Shown here in pieces: positions 1 through 6,071 of a DNA stretch of 9,765 nt (the stretch's first letter is position 1; every line of letters begins with the position of its first letter). The position numbers and the translations under genes were made by a program. This DNA comes from JBBIRM01 sp037441765 (GTDB lineage: Bacteria; Desulfobacterota; BSN033; UBA1163). Below the pieces are notes generated by a model. That model was not told where the DNA came from and ran no database searches. It worked only from the letters and a program-made list of their open reading frames with translations. Where the stretch lies: assembly GCA_037441765.1 (NCBI GenBank), contig JBBIRM010000105.1, positions 1-9,765 of the forward strand, written 5' to 3'.

Positions 1-68
1 TTTTCCAATAACCCCTTCTTCACAAATCGGGCAATTCCCCGATCATCTTCAACCAATAGAATCCTCAT
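1..68 (-). CDS. Response regulator, N-terminal fragment (runs off left edge)
   Basis: Only the first 22 codons are in the window. They read MRILLVEDDRGIARFVKKGL and then LE, the standard first beta strand of a two-component receiver domain. The acidic pair Asp8-Asp9 would form part of the Mg2+/phosphorylation pocket; the phospho-acceptor Asp lies outside the window. The style resembles OmpR/PhoB regulators, but the output domain is not visible, so subfamily is inference. The ATG is preceded by an AGGGA seven bases upstream. It lies 41 bases downstream of the malic enzyme stop on the same strand, so it may be the next gene of that transcript. A partner histidine kinase could follow beyond the edge. 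Confidence 0.85.
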   Translation of the reverse strand, partial: MRILLVEDDRGIARFVKKGLLE

Positions 69-109
69 CTTCCATTCCCTGTGAAACTACAGACAGATTA
101 CGAATGGTT

Positions 110-1519
110 TTATTGTTTCCTCGCCACCCCTGTCTGGAGAGCAGATTCCCTCACATATTGGGCCACTCGCTCAGGAACCTTTCGATTTAGCACACTGGGA
201 ATGATGTAATCCTCGCTTAATTCTTCCTCTGAAACAATACTGGCTATTGCATTGGCTGCCGCAAACAGCATCGGATCATTGATCTCTCTCGCTTGACAGT
301 CCAGGACTCCTCGGAAAAGACCGGGAAAACAGAGAACATTATTGATCTGATTAGGATAATCTGAGCGCCCGGTCGCAATAATCCTTGCAGATCGACCTAC
401 CTCCTCTGGCATGATCTCAGGATCGGGATTTGCCATGGCGAAGATAATCGGATCTTTTGCCATTTTCTTGATATCCTTTGAATGAATGACACCTGGTTGA
501 GAAAGTCCTATAAAAACATCCGCACCCTTTAAGGCCTTTGATATGGGCCCACGAATCCCCTCTGGATTTGTATTTTCTGCTATTAGTGCCTTGATGGGAT
601 TCATGTTTTCTTTTCGACCTTTATATAGAATACCACTTCGGTCACATCCGATAATTTGCCTCACACCTGCAGAAAATAGAAGCCGGATCGAAGCAATTCC
701 AGCTGCCCCCAGCCCGCAGACCACAACCCGAATATTTTCCAAATTTTTGTTCACGATCTTCAAGGCATTAACCAACCCTGCGAGGATCACTACGGCTGTT
801 CCATGTTGATCATCATGAAAGACAGGAATATCCAATTCATTTCTTAATCGTCTCTCGATCTCAAAGCAACGAGGAGCAGAAATGTCCTCCAGGTTGATGC
901 CGCCAAATCCAGGAGAAATCGATTTGACTACAGAGACGATCTCCTTCGGATCTTTTGTATTTAAACAGATGGGGATGGCATCCACCCCTCCAAATTCCTT
1001 AAATAGCATCACCTTCCCTTCCATAACCGGCATTGCTGCCTCGGGGCCAATATCCCCTAATCCGAGAACGGCAGTTCCATCAGTAACTACCGCTATAGTA
1101 TTCTTTTTTATCGTAAGGTCATACACCCTCTCCCTATTTTCATGGATGGCTTTGCAGATCCTTGCCACTCCTGGAGTGTAGGCCATTGAAAGCTCCTCCC
1201 TCGAACTTAGAGTAATCTTATTTTTAATTTCAATCTTTCCACCCTGGTGGATCATAAAGGTTCGATCCGTTACGCTGACCACCCTGACCCCTTCAATCCG
1301 CTTTACCCGTTCGACAACCCTCTGACCCATCTGGATATCTGCGACACTTACTGTAATGTCCCTTATCGTGATCTCCTTTTTAAACCCTACAAGATCTACG
1401 GCACCGATATCCCCTCCTGCTTTTCCAATGGCAGAGGTCACTTTCCCAAGCATCCCTGGTCTGGTCAGGAGTTCCACTCTCATAATAATGCTATAACTCG
1501 GACTGGGTGTCTTAATCAT
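110..1519 (-). CDS. ACT-domain malic enzyme (malate dehydrogenase, decarboxylating)
   Basis: A 469-residue cytoplasmic enzyme predicted to convert malate plus NAD(P)+ to pyruvate, CO2 and NAD(P)H. Residues about 12-86 form an ACT domain (RVELLTRPGMLGKVTSAIGK), a small ligand-binding module that suggests allosteric control. The malic enzyme N-terminal domain follows, with the catalytic Tyr114 in SMAYTPGVA, the general-base region EGKVMLFKEFGG (Lys169), and metal-ligand candidates Glu211-Asp212 and Asp236-Asp237 (FHDDQHGTA). The Rossmann dinucleotide motif is G269-L-GAAG274, followed by ANPDPEI near 363-369. An acidic residue after the second strand (Asp293, GCDRSG) is compatible with NAD, but cofactor choice is not settled. 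The start is supported by GGAGGT 11 bases upstream. The gene sits 53 bases after the potassium importer on the same strand. It has no decay and all key residues are present. It lacks the C-terminal phosphotransacetylase domain of long MaeB enzymes. Confidence 0.95.
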   Translation of the reverse strand: MIKTPSPSYSIIMRVELLTRPGMLGKVTSAIGKAGGDIGAVDLVGFKKEITIRDITVSVADIQMGQRVVERVKRIEGVRVVSVTDRTFMIHQGGKIEIKNKITLSSREELSMAYTPGVARICKAIHENRERVYDLTIKKNTIAVVTDGTAVLGLGDIGPEAAMPVMEGKVMLFKEFGGVDAIPICLNTKDPKEIVSVVKSISPGFGGINLEDISAPRCFEIERRLRNELDIPVFHDDQHGTAVVILAGLVNALKIVNKNLENIRVVVCGLGAAGIASIRLLFSAGVRQIIGCDRSGILYKGRKENMNPIKALIAENTNPEGIRGPISKALKGADVFIGLSQPGVIHSKDIKKMAKDPIIFAMANPDPEIMPEEVGRSARIIATGRSDYPNQINNVLCFPGLFRGVLDCQAREINDPMLFAAANAIASIVSEEELSEDYIIPSVLNRKVPERVAQYVRESALQTGVARKQ

Positions 1520-1572
1520 CTAAGTCTCTCACCTCCAAAAATTTTTATTTAAATGGTCCTTATCCTCTATGA

Positions 1573-3555
1573 TCATATTTTAATTCTTATAGGCAAAATG
1601 ACAGTTGTAATACCATTCCACTGGAGGCGGCGCTGAATTGAAAAGGCTGTCTCATTATGTAGAAGTTTATGAAATAATCGAATCTGATGGAAGACTAAAT
1701 TTCCTGCAAAGACTGTCGACTTCGGAAAATCCTCCACAATAGATCTACATAATGAGGAGGCACTATCCACTACATCGGTTCCTATATCGAATCGATAATC
1801 AGCAGGAAACCCTAACCTTCTTGCAAGATCTATATATTGGAGTAAGGAGGTTTTAACCGATTCTTTTAATGCCTCTATCTCTTTTATCCCTTTAAAGGCT
1901 CCGGAGTCCACCATCCCTATTGAAACAAAAATGAAATTCTTATAGAGACCTGGAAAATTCCGGATGATGGAGAGAAGGGTATGGACACCAAAACCATTGA
2001 AACCATTCACCAACTGGATGGCTGTCATCTTTTTTGGATCTAAAGGTTCTGAATTCATCGGACCAGCTACGGGGATATTGGATAACATCTCATCAAGTCC
2101 TCGTATATTTTTTTCCACATTTATATAGTGCCTTCGAATCAAGTAACATATCACTATCATAACAGAGGTGATTAAAAGGGTGACCCATCCTCCTGCGGTG
2201 AATTTCTCAATCAAAGTAATAAAGAAAATGGTAAGGCATAAAGTTAATCCAATAAGATGGATGGGGAGATGCTTTTTCCAATCCTTCTCTTTCCTACGGT
2301 TTTTTATAAAAAATCGCGACATTCCAATCTCTGATAATGAGAAGGTAGCGAATACATTTATGGCATACATTACGACAAGATGTGAAACCATCCCACGGGC
2401 ATAAAGCAATAGGAGGAGACCAGCCCCACCCATAAAAATCACCCCATTTTGCATGGTAATCCGCTCAGAGAGGCTTGAAAAACGGTGGGGAAACCATGAG
2501 TCCATCGCCATATTGGCCATCACTCGAGGACCATCCACAAACCCTGTCTGTGCAGCAACCAATAAAAGAGCACCTTCCGAGAGGATAGTGATCAAGGCAA
2601 ACCAGTGACCGAGATACCATCGACTAAAGAGATCACTTGCAAGAACGGCATTGAGCGTCTGCCCCTCAACCGGACGAATTTTTAAAAGAAGATAACAGAT
2701 AATGATTCCTCCTGAGGTAAAGGCTAACGATGTGGACATATAAAACATGGTTCGTTTTCCCGTTTGAACCCTTGGCTCCCGCATAATCTGTAAACCATTT
2801 GATACCGCTTCAATCCCGGTATAGGTACCCCCTCCAAGAGAATAAGCATGGAGAAGAAGGAGGAATAGACCCCATCCTCCCAGCACAGAAATTCCGTTTT
2901 GAAAGTTGATTCTTAGGTCCTTAAAAATTGGACCGATATCACCAATATGGGCGATTATGCCATAGCCAAGCATAATGACATGGGAAACAAAAAAAGTTAA
3001 AAAGATAGGGGCTAAGATGATCACCGATTCCTTTACGCCTCTAAGATTCAAAATAATTAAGATAGCAATTAAAAGGACCTCGAAGGGTAATTTCAATGGA
3101 GAATATTCTATTGGCAAAAAGCTGAAAAAGGCATCTCCACAGGCAGCAATCGAAACAGTGATTGTGAGCATATAATCCACCAATAATGCACACCCTGAGA
3201 TAACGCCTGCCTTCTCTCCGATGGTATGGGTGGCAACGACATAACCTCCTCCACCACTGGGAAAATGTTCGATAATGCGAGAATAGGCATAGGAAATTAT
3301 AAACACGGTTAAGGCAGTGGCAAGGGCTAAAAAAATGGCGAGATAGGTATGATCGCCAAGGGCCTTAAAGGCCTCTTCAGGCCCATAGGCTGAAGATGAG
3401 AGGCCATCCGCTCCAAGTCCAATCCATGCAAGAATCGGCACTAAAGAGATCTTATGAAAGAGTGAGGAATCCTTAATGTCTCGAGGGGGCCCGATCAATT
3501 TATGGCGTATGTTCTCAAAAAGGGTATCTTTGTCTTCTGAATTGTCTGATGCCAT
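1573..3555 (-). CDS. kimA: KimA-family potassium importer (APC superfamily)
   Basis: A 660-residue inner-membrane transporter, usually mislabelled as an amino acid permease. About 12 membrane segments lie between residues 38 and 475, followed by a cytosolic alpha/beta domain (about 480-660). Compared from memory with Bacillus subtilis KimA, a high-affinity K+ importer, the K+-site residues occur with the same spacing: Asp50 and Tyr57 (ADGLSSSAYG; Asp36/Tyr43 in KimA), Asp127-Tyr128 and Ser135 (VDYMLTITVS; Asp117, Tyr118, Ser125), Thr246 and Glu249 (TGIEAVSNG; Thr230/Glu233), and Tyr397 in VMYAIN (Tyr377). The C-terminus also matches: LHN-x2-AF, an R-L-x-W step, then LP near 632-655. In B. subtilis, KimA is inhibited by c-di-AMP and its mRNA carries a c-di-AMP riboswitch; I see no such riboswitch here. 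The ATG has no good ribosome binding site. A diadenylate cyclase gene lies upstream on the same strand, separated by gene debris. Confidence 0.9.
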   Translation of the reverse strand: MASDNSEDKDTLFENIRHKLIGPPRDIKDSSLFHKISLVPILAWIGLGADGLSSSAYGPEEAFKALGDHTYLAIFLALATALTVFIISYAYSRIIEHFPSGGGGYVVATHTIGEKAGVISGCALLVDYMLTITVSIAACGDAFFSFLPIEYSPLKLPFEVLLIAILIILNLRGVKESVIILAPIFLTFFVSHVIMLGYGIIAHIGDIGPIFKDLRINFQNGISVLGGWGLFLLLLHAYSLGGGTYTGIEAVSNGLQIMREPRVQTGKRTMFYMSTSLAFTSGGIIICYLLLKIRPVEGQTLNAVLASDLFSRWYLGHWFALITILSEGALLLVAAQTGFVDGPRVMANMAMDSWFPHRFSSLSERITMQNGVIFMGGAGLLLLLYARGMVSHLVVMYAINVFATFSLSEIGMSRFFIKNRRKEKDWKKHLPIHLIGLTLCLTIFFITLIEKFTAGGWVTLLITSVMIVICYLIRRHYINVEKNIRGLDEMLSNIPVAGPMNSEPLDPKKMTAIQLVNGFNGFGVHTLLSIIRNFPGLYKNFIFVSIGMVDSGAFKGIKEIEALKESVKTSLLQYIDLARRLGFPADYRFDIGTDVVDSASSLCRSIVEDFPKSTVFAGNLVFHQIRLFHKLLHNETAFSIQRRLQWNGITTVILPIRIKI

Positions 3556-3561
3556 TTGATT

Positions 3562-3687
3562 CTATTCTGATAAGAATGATTTTCGTCTTTTTTTAACATA
3601 TTTCCTATAACTTTTAAAATACCCTAAAAAGATTCGACTTATAAACAATAAGGCTAAAATCAAGATTACAATATCTTAGATGCTCAT
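3562..3687 (-). pseudogene. Possible small membrane-peptide ORF broken by an in-frame stop
   Basis: Just upstream of kimA and in its frame, ATG at 3687 follows AAGGA and is interrupted at codon 4 by TAA (3676-3678). Beyond the stop, 37 sense codons run to a TAG that ends six bases before the kimA ATG. They encode one hydrophobic segment (DIVILILALLFISRIFLGYF) followed by a very basic tail containing KKRRKS. The layout is that of a small single-pass membrane peptide with positive-inside orientation. I do not recognise a family, and an AT-rich stretch of this length can look hydrophobic by chance. A TTG start at 3663 is possible but has no ribosome binding site. Treat as a weak candidate: decayed gene, sequencing variant, or nothing. 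Confidence 0.2.
3564..3577. promoter_or_regulatory. Short palindrome upstream of kimA
   Basis: ATTCT-GATA-AGAAT is a perfect 5-base-arm inverted repeat located 9 bases before the kimA start codon. Its position fits an operator or a small mRNA structure near the start, and could help explain the lack of a clear ribosome binding site. Arms this short occur often by chance in AT-rich DNA, and no regulator is identifiable. Confidence 0.15.
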
Positions 3688-3755
3688 TACATCCTTTTTC
3701 AAAACCTAAATGCTGTTTCCGCCTAAATAACCTACACCTCCCAAAATGAAACAAC

Positions 3756-4140
3756 AATACCCTTTAACTCCCTGATCGTTTCAACGATTCCGTTTTTGAT
3801 AGGATCAAAGAAAACCAAAAAGCCCAGAAATTTCATTTTCTTGATCTTTTGTGATTGGAAAGATGGAGCCTACATCCCGATAGGCAATGCCCGATGTCCT
3901 AAAACCCTTTACATTCAGTTCTTTAAAACCCTCAAGGATTCATTCTTTAATTTCATTAATATCAACCCTTATTTCATCTTTAATTTCTCCTGAGGGACAG
4001 ACTTCGATTACATTGAACAGGGCTTCCTTTGTAATCATAAGATTTCTATTTTCTTTTGAGATTAAAATGGCCAAACGCTTGCGTATGAAATCATAGGGGA
4101 CTTCGTCTACCTTCTGATACAAATCAACATGGTTAGTGTC
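3756..4140 (-). pseudogene. Relic of an Mg2+-type P-type ATPase (nucleotide-binding domain only)
   Basis: Read on the minus strand, this debris follows the nucleotide-binding domain of MgtA-like P-type ATPases. The opening segment YQKVDEVPYDFIRKRLAIL (4119 down to about 4063) leads to LMITKEALFNVIEVC, where family members have the ATP-binding KGA motif; here it is KEA. An in-frame TGA (3940-3942) interrupts the frame. The same frame then resumes with ILEGFKELNVKGFRTSGIAY, and near 3807-3816 a one-frame shift is needed to continue into FDPIKNGIVETIRELKGI, the usual segment after the first core strand. The phosphorylation motif DKTG, all membrane helices and the hinge region are absent. So it is truncated at both ends, with one nonsense codon, one frameshift and a motif substitution. 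The upstream edge overlaps the last codons of cdaA. Of its sub-reading frames, the 60-codon piece at 3940-4122 (TTG start) should not be annotated as a protein. Confidence 0.8.
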
Positions 4141-5305
4141 TCTTATTTATATCTGAAATAGAGGATAGTTGTACCTTAATATTCCGCGGATAGAAGTTTG
4201 TAATCGTTATTCCGGGATGAGGGGTTACGTTAGACTCATTAATTGAAATATGATTGATCCCTTTTCGGGCCCTGGAGAGATTGACCTGAACTCGAATTTG
4301 ATTGGGTTTCATGGTGGATAGGATCCTCTGTGATCCTTTGAGTATTACATTAATCTCTCTTGGTGGATCATCGGTGATTTCTAAATCAGGTGGAATGGAA
4401 TAGTATTCAATAGGAATGCTACAATTTATCTCCCTTTGAGGGATAGCGATCACAAAGATCCAGAGAAAGAAGACAAGAAGAAAAAAAATAATCTTTTTGA
4501 GAATATCATCAAAAATCCTTCTAAGCAATACTCTCTCCTTCTCCTTAGTATCTTCAAATGGAGAAATATCAATAAGGCTTCCTTTTAAGTCTTCCTTACT
4601 TTCAATTCTCTTGATTTTCCCTTTCCAAGCCAATGAGATTTCTCCTCTTTCTTCTGAAATTATAATGCATTTTGCATCAGAGACTTCAGTAATGCCCAAT
4701 CCAGCTCGATGTCGGGTCCCCCATTCTTTTGGAAGGTAGGTTGATTTGGATAAAGGAAGAAGTGCAGCCGCATATCGAATTCGACCCTCATGAATGATCA
4801 CCGCACCATCGTGCAATGGAGATTGGGAATTAAAAATACTGACCAAAATATCTTCACTTATCTCTGCATCCAAAAACTTCTTTTCATGAATAATCTCATC
4901 GAGATTATCTCCTTTTTGGAGGACGATTAGACCACCTATTTTCCTATCCACCATTTGAAGAACTGTTTCTGCAATCTTATCAATAATTTTGGGTGAAAGA
5001 TCCTCAGGTTTCCCAAAGAAAAAGTAGGGAAGATTGATATTCCCCAGAACTTCTCTGATCTCTTGCTGAAAGATCACAACCAGGATAATGATAATTACAT
5101 GCCACATATTCTGAAGAAACCATATTGAAAGAGGTAAATCAACCCATCTACCAATGACATAGAAAACAGGTAAAGACAAAATAGCAATTACCATTCGAAG
5201 TGCCCTTCTCTTCCTGAGCCAGAGATAAAGGCGATAAAAAATATAAGCGAGAATTAAAATGTCTAACAAATCTTGCCAGCGAAATAATTGGAAAAGGGCC
5301 CTCAT
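4133..5305 (-). CDS. cdaA: Diadenylate cyclase CdaA fused to a YbbR (CdaR-like) domain
   Basis: A 390-residue inner-membrane enzyme that condenses two ATP into cyclic di-AMP. Three N-terminal membrane segments (about 12-30, 37-54, 65-80) are followed by a linker and the DAC catalytic domain (about 100-250). Catalytic motifs are intact: SPLHDGAVII with Asp166-Gly167-Ala168, and TRHRAGLGI with Arg198-His199-Arg200. The usual CdaA is about 270-280 residues; here an extra membrane segment (about 272-289) leads into roughly 90 extracytoplasmic residues resembling a single YbbR repeat (PIEYYSIPPDLEI, then NVILKGSQ, and a final strand NIKVQLSS). In Firmicutes the YbbR protein CdaR is a separate partner that modulates CdaA, so this looks like a cyclase-regulator fusion. 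The start is supported by GAGGT six bases upstream. The glmM gene that often accompanies cdaA/cdaR is not next to it. The stop codon lies within DNA that also aligns with the P-type ATPase relic. Confidence 0.94.
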   Translation of the reverse strand: MRALFQLFRWQDLLDILILAYIFYRLYLWLRKRRALRMVIAILSLPVFYVIGRWVDLPLSIWFLQNMWHVIIIILVVIFQQEIREVLGNINLPYFFFGKPEDLSPKIIDKIAETVLQMVDRKIGGLIVLQKGDNLDEIIHEKKFLDAEISEDILVSIFNSQSPLHDGAVIIHEGRIRYAAALLPLSKSTYLPKEWGTRHRAGLGITEVSDAKCIIISEERGEISLAWKGKIKRIESKEDLKGSLIDISPFEDTKEKERVLLRRIFDDILKKIIFFLLVFFLWIFVIAIPQREINCSIPIEYYSIPPDLEITDDPPREINVILKGSQRILSTMKPNQIRVQVNLSRARKGINHISINESNVTPHPGITITNFYPRNIKVQLSSISDINKRH

Positions 5306-5470
5306 TGGTATACCTCAGGCTTCAAAATATCCTATCCCTCCCATATTTAACCATTTCCTTTTATTTAAGATTGTAAGGACAAAAATGGTTATTAGGACAT
5401 ATTTACTCTTCTTATTTAAAACAAACTACCCCGCTCTTACAAGCATGGAGTTTTAAGGGACAAATGGGAG

Positions 5471-5763
5471 GATCGGTTAAGCCCCCTTTTGGAGGGCGGT
5501 GAGGATTTGGCATTTGCAGGAGAGGTGAGCAAGGAGGCGATCGATTTTTTGACTCATCAGATTCGTAGGATTGAGAGGAGTATCGTTATCTTCTGACCCT
5601 TCCTGGGGTAGGAAAGATTCTGGCATTGACCATTATGTTGGAGACAGGACCAATTGGTCGATTTTCGACTGTAGGGGATTATGTTTCCCATTGTCGGAAG
5701 GTTTCCAGTTCTTGGATGAGCAATGGGAAGCGTAAGGGAAGTGGAAAAGGGATCAAGTACTTG
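5471..5763 (+). pseudogene. Decayed IS110-family transposase fragment
   Basis: Two plus-strand pieces in different frames line up with the second half of an IS110-type (DEDD/serine) transposase. The first (5471-5593) contains FAGEVSKEAIDFLTHQIRRI, matching the helical linker, and ends in TGA at 5594-5596. The second, starting with CTG at 5593, reads LTLPGVGKILALTIMLETG followed by RFSTVGDYVSHCRKV and SNGKRKG, the helix-hairpin-helix and C-terminal serine region of this family. Relative to family members about 15-20 residues are missing at the frame change, and the stretch between SNGKRKG and KYL is shortened. The N-terminal RuvC-like catalytic half and the true C-terminus are absent. No intact insertion-sequence ends are recognisable. 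It is mobile-element debris with no activity expected. Confidence 0.8.
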
Positions 5764-5907
5764 ATTGGTGAACCTTTCCATCCTGATCTCAGAATGTCAT
5801 CAACGTCTTGACCGACTACGTCGTGAGCCACAAGGGGTTGGCTAACAACCATGAGTCCTGTAAAGATAAACGAATTGGATACGGCCTGGAACCCCTGCCT
5901 GCCACAG

Positions 5908-5979
5908 GGAGGAAAGATTTTCTGGGTCTCATTTAGGGAACCCAATAAAGGCTCAATCTTTACTATCTATATTCCTTAA
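5908..5979 (+). pseudogene. C-terminal relic of a sensor histidine kinase
   Basis: The last 23 sense codons before TAA read GGKIFWVSF and then REPNKGSIFTIYIP. This closely matches the G2-box end of histidine kinase ATPase domains (GG-x-I-W-V-S/E-S-E-P-x-KG-S/T-x-F-T-I-Y-x-P). Upstream in the same frame (from 5851) the residues do not resemble the rest of the domain. The H-box, N-box and G1-box are not visible nearby. Placement of the stop right after the IYIP ending is what a genuine kinase tail would show. The identification rests on a short stretch and is an inference. The upstream boundary with the transposase relic is not resolved. Confidence 0.55.
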
Positions 5980-6008
5980 AGTAGCAATTGAAAATTTACT
6001 TAAAATTT

Positions 6009-6037
6009 TTGAAAAAAGCAGGTAATCAATTTATTAT
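6009..6037 (+). promoter_or_regulatory. Candidate sigma-70 promoter for lnt
   Basis: TTGAAA (6009-6014), a 17-base spacer and TATTAT (6032-6037) form a good sigma-70-like promoter. Transcription would begin near 6044, giving a leader of about 28 bases before the lnt ATG. The surrounding DNA is very AT-rich, so chance matches are likely. A second overlapping pair sits 28 bases downstream (see next entry). Confidence 0.4.
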
Positions 6038-6065
6038 TGAAAAACAATCCTTTATTTTTTAAGAT
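6037..6065 (+). promoter_or_regulatory. Alternative lnt promoter that would give a leaderless mRNA
   Basis: TTGAAA (6037-6042), a 17-base spacer and TAAGAT (6060-6065) also fit the sigma-70 pattern. The -10 element ends only six bases before the lnt ATG, so transcription would start at or beside the start codon. lnt has no recognisable ribosome binding site, which fits this idea, but sequence alone cannot choose between the two pairs. Confidence 0.25.
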
Positions 6066-6071
6066 CTGAAC

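Larger units (their letters stand above)
5306..6071. other. Gene-free gap between divergent cdaA and lnt, filled with debris
   Basis: A 766-base region with no intact gene. From left to right: the AT-rich leader of cdaA (5306-5470), where I see the cdaA ribosome binding site but no convincing promoter; an IS110-type transposase relic; an unassigned stretch of about 144 bases (5764-5907) with no recognisable protein in any frame; a histidine kinase C-terminal relic; and an AT-rich segment carrying candidate promoters for lnt. The short open frames in this gap, on either strand, are not credible genes. The region reads as a site where genes were lost and an insertion sequence decayed. Confidence 0.6.

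Noticed and set aside
543..1552. Three plus-strand open frames opposite the malic enzyme
   Set aside because: They are antisense shadows of a gene with full family motifs and have no plausible protein content.
3556..3726. c-di-AMP (ydaO-type) riboswitch upstream of kimA
   Set aside because: Looked for because B. subtilis kimA has one, but the stretch is AT-rich and lacks the conserved G-rich motifs.
3796..4096. Plus-strand frames of 65 and 69 codons between kimA and cdaA
   Set aside because: The minus strand of the same bases carries recognisable P-type ATPase sequence; the plus-strand peptides show no domain.
3940..4122. 60-codon minus-strand frame as a genuine small protein
   Set aside because: It is the middle of the ATPase nucleotide-binding domain, starts at a TTG without a ribosome binding site, and homology continues past its stop.
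5679..5945. 88-codon minus-strand frame in the central gap
   Set aside because: Half of it is antisense to the transposase relic and the rest matches nothing I recognise.
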